Positions 36,357-44,231 of a DNA stretch of 64,000 nucleotides are shown here, piece by piece. Each line of letters begins with the position of its first letter. Positions within the stretch are counted from its first letter, which is position 1. Both the position numbers and the translations under genes were made by a program. The notes beneath the pieces are model-generated. The model saw only the letters and a program-made list of their open reading frames with translations, made no database searches and was not told where the DNA came from. Location of the stretch: assembly GCF_030150205.1 (NCBI RefSeq), contig NZ_JASLGT010000010.1, positions 34,512 through 98,511 on the forward strand, in the 5' to 3' direction. Origin of the DNA: Niabella sp. GTDB lineage: Bacteria; Bacteroidota; Bacteroidia; Chitinophagales; Chitinophagaceae.

Positions 36357-37343
36357 TTAGCGGGATGACCGGCGCAGCAACCGGTATAAATTCCCTGTAA
36401 GTAGATTAGAATCCAGCAGAGCTGCAAGGAGTATGGTTGGATCCCGGTATGGCTTAAATTTTTTCGCTAAACCCAGCAACCGGGCGTATTGCCTGCATGC
36501 ACGTACGAATTTACCAGTGGTATATCGTTTTTTGAGGGGGGCTTTTGCCAGGCGGTGGCTCAAACTACGACAGTAAAAATATAAAAAACCGGCTCCCTGG
36601 TTCTTTATAGCCTGTTTCGCAAGGACGCTTTCTTCTTTAAGTCTGTTTAAAAAAGAAATGTAGCGTCCAAATGCTTGCCTGTAAAGATCCACGCCGGTGC
36701 TGATAGAAAGGCTGGTATGCAGCCGGTAGGCAAAGCAGGTAGCAGGGGAAACTGCCATAAAGGACTGAGTGGTAAGCTCGGCAAATAACTGGTAATCGGC
36801 AAAAAGCAGGTTCGGATAGCCTGTATCAAAACCTCCACATTGTATAAAATCAGTAGCCCGGAACATGTAACCTGTGCCCATGCTATCAATTGTTTGTCTG
36901 AATTCGCCTTCCAAAAACGCTTTTATATCCATTGTCTCGGGCATTGGCTGGCAAGGCCGGATAGAAAGGCCCGTTGCATTTATGTAATTAAAATGCGTTT
37001 GGTAGATGGAGGCGTCCGGATATTTCCGGATAAGCTGGTGCATGGTCTGCAGATAGTCTTTATATAACAGGTCATCATGCCCGATAAAAGTAATGTATTC
37101 TTTTGTAGAAACGGTCAGAGCCCGTTTCCAGTTTTCGGGCATAGACAGGTCTTTGTCTGATCTCAGATGAACAATGCGGTTATCCTTTATAGATTCGATA
37201 TAGGCAGTGGTGCCATCGCTGCTGTTATTGTCCAGAATAATCAGCTCAAAATCCGTATATGTTTGCGCTAAAATGCTCCCGATACATTCCTTCACATAGC
37301 TTCCGCCATTTCGAACCGGTAATATAATTGAATAGGATTTCAC
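36357..37343 (-). CDS. GT2 glycosyltransferase
   Basis: GT-A glycosyltransferase, 328 aa. It opens YSIILPVRNGGSYVKECIGS, and ELIILDNNSSDGTTAYIES is the nucleotide-binding DxSxDGT-type region. The metal-binding DxD equivalent is in YITFIGHDDLLY. A basic amphipathic C-terminus (FKPYRDPTILLAALLD) could rest on the membrane. The start codon is GTG. It is in the leftward glycan gene run, 178 nt downstream of the SDR gene. Confidence 0.87.
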   Translation of the reverse strand: MKSYSIILPVRNGGSYVKECIGSILAQTYTDFELIILDNNSSDGTTAYIESIKDNRIVHLRSDKDLSMPENWKRALTVSTKEYITFIGHDDLLYKDYLQTMHQLIRKYPDASIYQTHFNYINATGLSIRPCQPMPETMDIKAFLEGEFRQTIDSMGTGYMFRATDFIQCGGFDTGYPNLLFADYQLFAELTTQSFMAVSPATCFAYRLHTSLSISTGVDLYRQAFGRYISFLNRLKEESVLAKQAIKNQGAGFLYFYCRSLSHRLAKAPLKKRYTTGKFVRACRQYARLLGLAKKFKPYRDPTILLAALLDSNLLTGNLYRLLRRSSR

Positions 37344-37521
37344 AATGCAATATAAATAAATCAGCCAACCTTATGAAGATTGGCGGAATAAATGCGCTGC
37401 AATTGCAAATAAATTTAATAAAGCATCAGCAAACCTAAAACTCAATTGTTTTAGAATGGCGTCACATAGCGCCGGATATTATGAAGATATCCCCATACCG
37501 GTAACGGGTTTGTCTGCGCTG

Positions 37522-38367
37522 TTATTTGATTGAATTTAATTTACTGTTATCTCCCCAAAAATGCATGGGCTCAAAATCGGGATAGGGGTAAAACCCTAAA
37601 TTCAGCCGGATATCTTTGTTTTTAGAACGCAGATGGTCTAAAACAAATTGCTTTACTGTAATTGGAGTGTTGCTGGATACATTGATAATGCCCTCAACTT
37701 TTTTCTGCAGGGCAATTTTTACAATTGCTGCGGCCACTTTTTCTACGGGCATGAAATCCCGGGTTTGTTCACCACCACTCATGTTGAAAATAAGTGCTCC
37801 TTTTTCCAGGGCTGCGTCCAGTTGCGGAATGAGCGATTGCGGGTGCTGACCTTCGCCGTACATGTAAAAAAGACGTATCCATTTCAATGAAAAGTGTTGC
37901 TTCTGCCGGAAAAGTTCCAGCGCCTGTCTCAAGGCATCCTTTGCCTGTGCATAAAAGTTTCCGGGGAGCGCGGGCATGCTTTCATTCAGACTTCCTTCCT
38001 GCATCCCATATTCGAAACAGGTACCCGAAACGGTGATGTCGGTCAGGCCATTTTCGATCAGGTTGTATAGAAACTGCTTATGTGCGGGAAGATTTTTTTC
38101 GATATGAAATGCCTGTTTATAGTTGGGCAATCCTTCCCAGGCCAGGTGAATGAGCGCATCCGGTTGTTCAAAATATTCAAATAAATTATGAGACTTTTGC
38201 TGCTGATGCAGGTCAAAGTTTTTCACCTGTATCCTGGGGTGATTGAAAATGCCGGTGGGGCTGATGCTGCGCGAGCTGGCAATGATCATCACCTCCTGCT
38301 TGAGCAGCGATTGAATAACGTATCTGCCGATGAACCCCGTGGCTCCTGTAACCAGTATTTTTTTCAT
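37522..38367 (-). CDS. SDR sugar-nucleotide reductase (CDP-abequose-synthase-like)
   Basis: Extended SDR with GATGFIGRY for NAD(P) binding near the N-terminus. The active site is seen as SGTCFEYG, then FYAQAKDALR, giving the Ser/Thr, Tyr and Lys. FNMSGGEQTRDFMPVEKVA is the substrate-side loop typical of nucleotide-sugar epimerases/reductases. It most resembles RfbJ-type CDP-sugar 4-ketoreductases. It overlaps the C-methyltransferase by 4 nt (ATGA), so it likely reduces that enzyme's 4-keto product. That reaction is inferred. Confidence 0.75.
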   Translation of the reverse strand: MKKILVTGATGFIGRYVIQSLLKQEVMIIASSRSISPTGIFNHPRIQVKNFDLHQQQKSHNLFEYFEQPDALIHLAWEGLPNYKQAFHIEKNLPAHKQFLYNLIENGLTDITVSGTCFEYGMQEGSLNESMPALPGNFYAQAKDALRQALELFRQKQHFSLKWIRLFYMYGEGQHPQSLIPQLDAALEKGALIFNMSGGEQTRDFMPVEKVAAAIVKIALQKKVEGIINVSSNTPITVKQFVLDHLRSKNKDIRLNLGFYPYPDFEPMHFWGDNSKLNSIK

Positions 38368-39590
38368 GTTATTTGCAGCGCGGGAATGGCCGTAACAAAT
38401 TGCCCGCCCCAGTCTTTAATATACGCTAATTGTTTGGTGATTTCTTCCCTGAGGTTCCAGGGCAAAATCAGTACATAGTCGGGCCTGGCCTGTTTTAAGT
38501 GGGCTTCTTCCACCACCGGAATATGGCTGGCTGGAAGGAACTTGTGTTGTTTATGCGGGTTGGCATCCACTACAAAATCGATGAAATCGCTCTTGATGCC
38601 GCAATAGTTTAACAACGTATTCCCTTTGGCTGCAGCACCATAGGCTGCAACCGTTTTCCCTGATTTTTTCTGATCCAGTAAAAACTGTAATAACTCTTTT
38701 TTAATGGTAAAGGCCTTCTGCTGAAAACCGGCATAGTATGGCAAATCCTGCATGCCCTTGTGTTTTTCTTTCGCCAGTAATGCAGCTACCTGATCCGTAA
38801 CCGGCTTTGTCAGATCTTCCTGGTGCCGGGCATAGATCCGGAGTGATCCGCCATGCGTGGGCAATTCTTCTACATCAAAAAGCTCAAGACCGGCTGCTTC
38901 AAATATCTGTTTAACGGTATAAAATGACAGATAAGAGAAATGCTCGTGATAGATGGTATCAAACTGGTTATTATCTACCAGCTGCATGAGGTGTGGAAAC
39001 TCCATGGTAATCACGCCTGTATCTTTTAACAAAAGTTTCATGCCTCCCACAAAATCTACAATGTCCGGAACATGGGCCAGCACATTATTGCCCAATAACA
39101 GGTCTGCTTTTTTCCCTTCAGCAGCCAACTGACTGGCAAGGCGTACTCCAAAAAAATCCACTACAGAAGGAACTCCTTTTTCAGCAGCGACTGCTGCAGT
39201 ATTCGCTGTAGGCTCTACGCCTAATACAGGTATTTTCTTTTCTTTAAAGTATTGCAGCAGGTAGCCGTCATTGCTGGCGATTTCAATAACCAGGGAATCT
39301 TCGGTATAATGAAATCGCTGCTGCATCTTTTCTACATAAGCCTTTGCATGTAAAAGCCAACTGGTAGAGTAGGAGGAAAAGTAAACATAGCTGCTGTCAA
39401 AGATGGCATCGGATTTTTTATATTCATCTACCTGTACCAGGAAACAGGAAGGACAGGTATACACTTTTAACGGATAAAAGGTTTCGGGCTCATTTAATGC
39501 CTCCTTTGTTAAAAAGGAATTGGAGGCAGGGGAGTTTCCCAAATCTATAAATACATTGTTCAGTTCAGTTTTACAAAATCTGCAATTCAT
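38364..39590 (-). CDS. Sugar-nucleotide C-methyltransferase (NovU/TylC3-like)
   Basis: SAM-dependent enzyme of the family that adds a methyl to C3 of 4-keto-6-deoxy sugars. The N-terminal zinc module has CRFC and CPSC. The SAM motif is LVIEIASNDGYLLQYFKEK, and HEHFSYLSFYTVKQIF carries the His-Tyr region seen in TylC3/NovU. The C-terminal domain has AAYGAAAKGNTLLNYCGI. With the ATG at 39590 (MNCRFCKTELNN) it has 408 residues; the longer frame overlaps the upstream gene. It is preceded by an RmlC-type epimerase, as with NovW/NovU. Confidence 0.87.
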   Translation of the reverse strand: MNCRFCKTELNNVFIDLGNSPASNSFLTKEALNEPETFYPLKVYTCPSCFLVQVDEYKKSDAIFDSSYVYFSSYSTSWLLHAKAYVEKMQQRFHYTEDSLVIEIASNDGYLLQYFKEKKIPVLGVEPTANTAAVAAEKGVPSVVDFFGVRLASQLAAEGKKADLLLGNNVLAHVPDIVDFVGGMKLLLKDTGVITMEFPHLMQLVDNNQFDTIYHEHFSYLSFYTVKQIFEAAGLELFDVEELPTHGGSLRIYARHQEDLTKPVTDQVAALLAKEKHKGMQDLPYYAGFQQKAFTIKKELLQFLLDQKKSGKTVAAYGAAAKGNTLLNYCGIKSDFIDFVVDANPHKQHKFLPASHIPVVEEAHLKQARPDYVLILPWNLREEITKQLAYIKDWGGQFVTAIPALQIT

Positions 39591-39600
39591 TGTGTTGCTT

Positions 39601-40125
39601 TTATAATAACGGGTGCTGCTGATCACGCGCGGATAATTCAATGGGTGTCAGCGGCCATTGTATATTTATTTTAGGATCGTTATACCGGACTCCGGATTCC
39701 GCTGCCGGCGTATAGAAGGCTGAATGACAGTATACCAGTTCTACATCATCGGTCAGTGCCTGAAACCCGTGTGCAAATCCTTCGGGTATGTAAATCATTT
39801 GCTTGTTGGCGGCCGAAATTTCGGCGCCAAACCATTGTAAATACGTTGCTGAGTTGCTCCGGAGATCAACCATTACATCGTATACAATACCTGCAATACA
39901 CCGTACCAGCTTAATTTCTTCATGAGGCGGTTGCTGAAAATGCATTCCCCGAACCGTTCCTTTTAAGGCTGTATAAGAATGATTCATCTGCACCCATTCT
40001 TTGTTATGACCAATTTCGGCGAAGCTGTCTTTACTAAAGGTACGCATAAACCAACCCCGGTGGTCTCCAAGGACTTTGGGAGTAATTAAAAAACTGCCGG
40101 GTAAAGAAGTAGGTGTAAATGTCAT
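39601..40125 (-). CDS. RmlC-like nucleotide-sugar 3(,5)-epimerase
   Basis: Cupin-fold epimerase of the RmlC family, 174 aa. GTVRGMHFQQPPHEEIKLVR carries the catalytic His. YIPEGFAHGFQALTDDVELV and SGVRYNDPKINIQWP complete the family pattern. RmlC-like enzymes epimerise C3 and/or C5 of 4-keto-6-deoxyhexoses. The neighbours handle CDP, not dTDP, sugars, so the substrate is probably CDP-4-keto-6-deoxyglucose. It overlaps rfbG by 4 nt and precedes the C-methyltransferase by 10 nt. Confidence 0.88.
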   Translation of the reverse strand: MTFTPTSLPGSFLITPKVLGDHRGWFMRTFSKDSFAEIGHNKEWVQMNHSYTALKGTVRGMHFQQPPHEEIKLVRCIAGIVYDVMVDLRSNSATYLQWFGAEISAANKQMIYIPEGFAHGFQALTDDVELVYCHSAFYTPAAESGVRYNDPKINIQWPLTPIELSARDQQHPLL

Positions 40126-41204
40126 AACGCCATGTACCGGTTAATCTGGTTGATAGTAAAGGCCGCTGCATCTGCAACCGGTTGCCGGTACCACTCAATG
40201 GTCCAGTTAATGGCTGCGGCTGCATTTAATTTGGGCAGCCAGTTTAACTGCTGTTTTGCCTTGTTGATGCTTAGCTGTAACAGATGTGCTTCATGCGGAG
40301 CCATGGGGTTGCTGCCATCTTTCCAACTGCCGCTTCCCCAGGTAGCAATGGCATGCGTAACCAATTGCTCCACCGTAAGATGATCTGCCGGTTCCGGACC
40401 AAAATTCCAGGCGCCGCTATAGGAAAGATCATTATGCAATTTTTCGGCCAGCAACAGGTAGCCGCCCAGTGGCTCCAGTACATGCTGCCAGGGTCGTACA
40501 GCTGCCGGGTTACGTACAATAATCTCCTGCTGCGCTTTTAAGGCGTTTACAAGATCCGGAATAATGCGGTCTTTACTGAAGTCGCCGCCACCGATTACAT
40601 TACCGGCTCTTACAACACCAAGGGCTTTTTGATGATCTGCATAGGTTGCGGTATTGAAAAAGGCATTGCGGAAAGATCCAACCACTAACTCAGCACAGGC
40701 CTTGCTGGCACTATATGGATCATATCCTCCCAGGGCATCCTCCTCTGTATAAAGAATATGCTGCTCTTTGTTTTCGTAGACTTTGTCGGTGGTGATCACA
40801 AGCACGGTACATTTCCCTTTCACTTTTTGCACGGCTTCAAGAAGATTGGCTGTTCCTGCAACATTTACCTCAAATGTTTCCGCAGGAATTTCATAACTCC
40901 TGCGTACGAGTGGCTGTGCGGCCAGATGGAATATATAATCCGGCTGAAAAGCCTCTATCGCTTCGGATAACCGGCTTTTGTCACGAATATCAGCAATAAT
41001 GCTATTGCCGGTTGTATAGGGCTGCGTTACATTGAAGATACATTGTTCATTTTCCGGGGAAAGCGCATAGCCGTTTACACAGGCGCCCAATTCCTTTAAC
41101 CATAGGGATAACCAGGTGCCTTTAAACCCGGTATGCCCGGTGATAAACACTTTTTTTCCCGAATAACCTGCCGATAAGGTTGCTTTGTTTACCACACTTT
41201 CCAT
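40122..41204 (-). CDS. rfbG: CDP-glucose 4,6-dehydratase
   Basis: Short-chain dehydratase that makes CDP-4-keto-6-deoxy-glucose. VFITGHTGFKGTWLSLWLKE is the RfbG-specific Rossmann start. YSASKACAELVVGSFRNAFF holds the catalytic Tyr-Lys. AGNVIGGGDFSKDRIIPDLV and RPWQHVLEPLGGYLLL are family signatures. Length is 360 aa. It follows rfbF with a 16-nt overlap, the standard order for CDP-deoxysugar synthesis. Confidence 0.94.
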   Translation of the reverse strand: MESVVNKATLSAGYSGKKVFITGHTGFKGTWLSLWLKELGACVNGYALSPENEQCIFNVTQPYTTGNSIIADIRDKSRLSEAIEAFQPDYIFHLAAQPLVRRSYEIPAETFEVNVAGTANLLEAVQKVKGKCTVLVITTDKVYENKEQHILYTEEDALGGYDPYSASKACAELVVGSFRNAFFNTATYADHQKALGVVRAGNVIGGGDFSKDRIIPDLVNALKAQQEIIVRNPAAVRPWQHVLEPLGGYLLLAEKLHNDLSYSGAWNFGPEPADHLTVEQLVTHAIATWGSGSWKDGSNPMAPHEAHLLQLSINKAKQQLNWLPKLNAAAAINWTIEWYRQPVADAAAFTINQINRYMAL

Positions 41205-41965
41205 TTCGCATTATTGTTTTTCCACATGTCTTCCAGTTCGATCTTATCCCGTAATGCGTCCATTGGTTTCCAGAAGCCCATATGCTTAAAAGCGGCAAGC
41301 TGCGCATCATTGGCTAATTGTTCCAGTGGTTCATCTTCCCACATCATGTTGTTCATATTACCGCTGAGATAGTTGAATACTTCCGGCTTCAAAACAAAAA
41401 AGCCACCATTGATCCATTTGCCTTCATCTTTGGCTTTTTCCCGGAACGCAGATACGTTGTCATCAGCATCCAGCTCAAGTCCTCCAAAGCGCGAATCCAG
41501 CTGCACGGCTGTAACAGTAGCAATCTTATTGTGTTGTTTGTGGTAATCGAGCAGCTGCGAAATATTTACATCACTGACTCCATCACCGTAAGTGAGCATG
41601 AAGTCCTCGTTGCCAATGTATTTTTGCACCTGCTGTAACCTGCCCGCAGTTTTGGTAAGCGCGCCTGTTTCTACCAGGGTTACTTTAAAATGCTCGCTGG
41701 AGCTGGCATGGTAGGCAATCGAATTATTAGCGAGATCCACAGTAAGATCTGCATTGTGCAGGAAATATTGCGTGAAATATTCTTTAATGATATATCCCTT
41801 ATAACCCAGGCATACGATGAATTCATTAAACCCGTAATGGCTGTAAATTTTCATAATATGCCACAGGATCGGCTTTCCGCCGATCTCTACCATTGGTTTG
41901 GGGCGCACGTCGGTTTCTTCCGACAAACGGGTACCCAATCCTCCCGCAAAAATGACCACTTTCAT
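41189..41965 (-). CDS. rfbF: Glucose-1-phosphate cytidylyltransferase
   Basis: Makes CDP-glucose from CTP and glucose-1-phosphate, committing carbon to CDP-deoxysugars. It opens KVVIFAGGLGTRLSEETDVR, the nucleotidyltransferase signature, followed by PKPMVEIGGKPILWHIMKIY. MLTYGDGVSDVNISQLLDYH is typical of RfbF. Length is 258 aa. It is first in the leftward sugar operon. A TATTTTTG -7-like box and a GAACAA/TTGTTC inverted repeat lie within 45 nt upstream. Confidence 0.95.
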   Translation of the reverse strand: MKVVIFAGGLGTRLSEETDVRPKPMVEIGGKPILWHIMKIYSHYGFNEFIVCLGYKGYIIKEYFTQYFLHNADLTVDLANNSIAYHASSSEHFKVTLVETGALTKTAGRLQQVQKYIGNEDFMLTYGDGVSDVNISQLLDYHKQHNKIATVTAVQLDSRFGGLELDADDNVSAFREKAKDEGKWINGGFFVLKPEVFNYLSGNMNNMMWEDEPLEQLANDAQLAAFKHMGFWKPMDALRDKIELEDMWKNNNAKWKVW

Positions 41966-41995
41966 ATTGATGCTGATTTAGCCTGAGTATTGGAA

Positions 41996-42003
41996 CAAAA
42001 ATA
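41996..42003 (-). promoter_or_regulatory. Candidate -7 box (TATTTTTG) for the CDP-sugar operon
   Basis: TAnnTTTG match on the minus strand, 31 nt upstream of rfbF, within a GAACAA/TTGTTC inverted repeat. Confidence 0.4.
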
Positions 42004-42393
42004 ATTGTTCTTACGGTCAAATTCATTAGATTTCACATTTAATATAAAAAATGACGTTTTAAATGTAATACCTGTGAATACGGAGTTGATGATGCCTTTT
42101 TATATAAAGTTTTCCGCGAATCCAGGTGCCTTTGCCGAGATAGGTTGAGACGACCGGACAGGGTATCGGCCAATAGTGGCGGCACTTGCGGCGTATTGCT
42201 GAACATTTTCTAAGACTGGCACCGGTATAAAACTCAAAATCAACTGCTTTTTACCGGTTTGTTATACCTGCGCCGGTGGCAATTTCAGAACGTATAACAC
42301 CGGGCGCACCCGTAAAATGCTGTTAAAGTTATCTCCGATGGATTACAATGCCATGTTATAGTAATGCGGAACCTGATCCACTGCCTGTGAGCC

Positions 42394-42564
42394 TTGTGGT
42401 TCGCTTTTCGTCAAAGGTCTGCAGCTGGAGACCAGGAAGTGTATGCTTATGGAGCGCAGGTGGATTTTTTATCAAAAATATTGGATAAGGCTTTGGACAG
42501 CGAGCCAACAGCGCTTTGGGCTTCTTGCCAATTAGCCGGTTATGCTTATCTTTACCGCCAATAA
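42394..42564 (+). CDS. Possible gene fragment upstream of the O-methyltransferase
   Basis: A 56-codon open frame from a TTG just after an in-frame stop. The last part reads GAQVDFLSKILDKALDSEPT and ends GYAYLYRQ before a TAA. It has a protein-like composition but matches no family I know. It may be the tail of a decayed gene or chance. It ends 15 nt before the O-methyltransferase ATG. Confidence 0.2.
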   Translation: MWFAFRQRSAAGDQEVYAYGAQVDFLSKILDKALDSEPTALWASCQLAGYAYLYRQ

Positions 42565-42579
42565 AGTCATAAAATATTC

Positions 42580-43323
42580 ATGGAAAGTATTCAACATATA
42601 TTTGAAAATTATTCGGGACCCCTTTTAAATAAATGGGATAATTATATTGATGTTTACGACTATTACTTTGCACCATATAGAAATAAAGAATTCGTATTCC
42701 TGGAGATCGGCATTTCGCACGGTGGATCGCTTCAGTTCTGGCAGCAATATTTTGGCGATAAGGTGAAAATATATGCCATTGATGTGAATCCTCAGTGCAA
42801 AAGATTTGAACGTGAGAATGTAAAAATATTCATTGGTTCGCAGGAAGATCCGGAGTTCCTGGAATCTGTAAAAAAATCCATTCCTCCCATTGATATTCTG
42901 CTGGATGACGGAGGACATACCATGAAACAACAGATCACTACCTTTAATGTGCTTTTTGATCATGTAAAGAATAACGGTATCTATATGTGTGAGGACCTGC
43001 ACACTTCCTATTATAAGAATTATGGAGGTGGTTTAAGAAAGACCGGCACCTTTATCGAGTTTAGTAAACGGCATATCGATAACCTTCACGGATGGTTTGC
43101 AAAAAAAAGGCGGCGTCAGCAGATGTTTAATAAAATTACCACATCTGTTTGGGGGATTCACTATTATAATTCGATCGTAGTTTATCTGAAAGGAACCGTT
43201 AATGAGCCGCGCAATCTTTTTAAAGGCGATGAAACAATCACGATTGGTGATTATGCGGTGTTTGGACAAAAAAAATCAATTACTGGTCAGATTAAGAAAC
43301 TGATCTCGGGAAAACGATCATAA
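42580..43323 (+). CDS. Sugar O-methyltransferase (MycE/TylF-like)
   Basis: Class-I SAM methyltransferase of the macrocin/MycE/rhamnosyl-O-methyltransferase group, 247 aa. VFLEIGISHGGSLQFWQQYF binds SAM, IYAIDVNPQCKRFE continues the fold, and DILLDDGGHTMKQQITTF gives the paired metal-binding Asp. MCEDLHTSYYKNYGGG is a further family block. These enzymes methylate sugar hydroxyls on finished glycosides. Its place between the CDP-sugar operon and a rhamnosyltransferase-like GT2 suggests it methylates a sugar of the same surface glycan. Confidence 0.82.
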   Translation: MESIQHIFENYSGPLLNKWDNYIDVYDYYFAPYRNKEFVFLEIGISHGGSLQFWQQYFGDKVKIYAIDVNPQCKRFERENVKIFIGSQEDPEFLESVKKSIPPIDILLDDGGHTMKQQITTFNVLFDHVKNNGIYMCEDLHTSYYKNYGGGLRKTGTFIEFSKRHIDNLHGWFAKKRRRQQMFNKITTSVWGIHYYNSIVVYLKGTVNEPRNLFKGDETITIGDYAVFGQKKSITGQIKKLISGKRS

Positions 43324-43360
43324 AAGCTGTTTCAGTGTAACGCATATAAGCATAAGGAAT

Positions 43361-44212
43361 ATGAAGTTTGCAGCGGTTGTGATTACCTATTTTCCCGGAA
43401 ATGATTTTTGGGGTAATATCGCAACTTATCTGAACGAAATGGATCGGCTTTATATTTTTGATAACAGCGAGCCCTCCTATTCTTTTCCGCAGGAAATCAG
43501 TCAGGATCCCAAAATTATCCTTATCGCTGACGGGGTGAACCGGGGGATTGCGACAAGGCTAAATGCGGCAGTAACCAGGGCTGCTGATGAAGATTTTGAT
43601 TGGTTGCTGACAATGGACCAGGATTCCCGTTTTGACAAAGAGCAGCTGCAGCAATATATTTCCAATATTAAGCATTTTGAAAAGCTGGAAACCGTAGCCA
43701 TGTTTGGGGTTGAAACTGAAAGAGCCCCGCAACCGCCTTCAACGGTATTTAAACCATCACGGTTGCTGATTACATCGGGAAGTATGGTAAACCTGCACCT
43801 TGCCGGGCAAATAGGAGGCTTTGATGAGCAGTTGTTTATAGATGGTGTGGATCATGCCTACTGTTTTCAGGCTGCCAAACGGGGCTTTGAAACACTCTGC
43901 TTCACCGGAATTTATCTCAATCATAACCTGGGAACAAAACATACGGTGCGCTCACTAAAAAACCTGCAGAAAACCAGTCGCACGTTGCATGCGCCTTTCC
44001 GGTTGTATTATATGTACCGGAATTTTCTGTATCTCTCCAAAATATACGGCATGGATTTTCCTGAAGCGTTTGCCCTTCTCAAAAAGGATTTGTACAACCG
44101 CATCAAGAATCATCTTTTTTACGGATCGGAAAAAAGGCGCGTGCTAAAAGCCATCCTGAAAGCCCGGAAAGATTTCCGGACAGGAAGGATGGGAAGGCAG
44201 CCGCTCAACTAA
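43361..44212 (+). CDS. GT2 rhamnosyltransferase-like glycosyltransferase
   Basis: GT-A glycosyltransferase of 283 residues. AAVVITYFPGNDFWGNI, then IADGVNRGIATRLNAAV and WLLTMDQDSRFDKEQL match the WbbL/RfbN-type rhamnosyltransferases; MDQDSRF gives the metal-binding DxD. FDEQLFIDGVDHAYCFQA supplies the catalytic-base region. It is 37 nt after the O-methyltransferase on the same strand. A 6-deoxyhexose donor is plausible but not proven. Confidence 0.86.
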   Translation: MKFAAVVITYFPGNDFWGNIATYLNEMDRLYIFDNSEPSYSFPQEISQDPKIILIADGVNRGIATRLNAAVTRAADEDFDWLLTMDQDSRFDKEQLQQYISNIKHFEKLETVAMFGVETERAPQPPSTVFKPSRLLITSGSMVNLHLAGQIGGFDEQLFIDGVDHAYCFQAAKRGFETLCFTGIYLNHNLGTKHTVRSLKNLQKTSRTLHAPFRLYYMYRNFLYLSKIYGMDFPEAFALLKKDLYNRIKNHLFYGSEKRRVLKAILKARKDFRTGRMGRQPLN

Positions 44213-44231
44213 TCTGTGACCGGTACCATTC

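Larger units (their letters stand above)
41966..42579. other. Divergent intergenic region of the glycan locus
   Basis: A 614-nt gap between rfbF and the O-methyltransferase. It holds the rfbF -7-like box (41996-42003), inside an inverted repeat GAACAA (41993-41998) / TTGTTC (42005-42010), and a 56-codon frame at its right end (42394-42564) described separately. The middle part (42060-42390) shows nothing I can identify. Confidence 0.45.
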
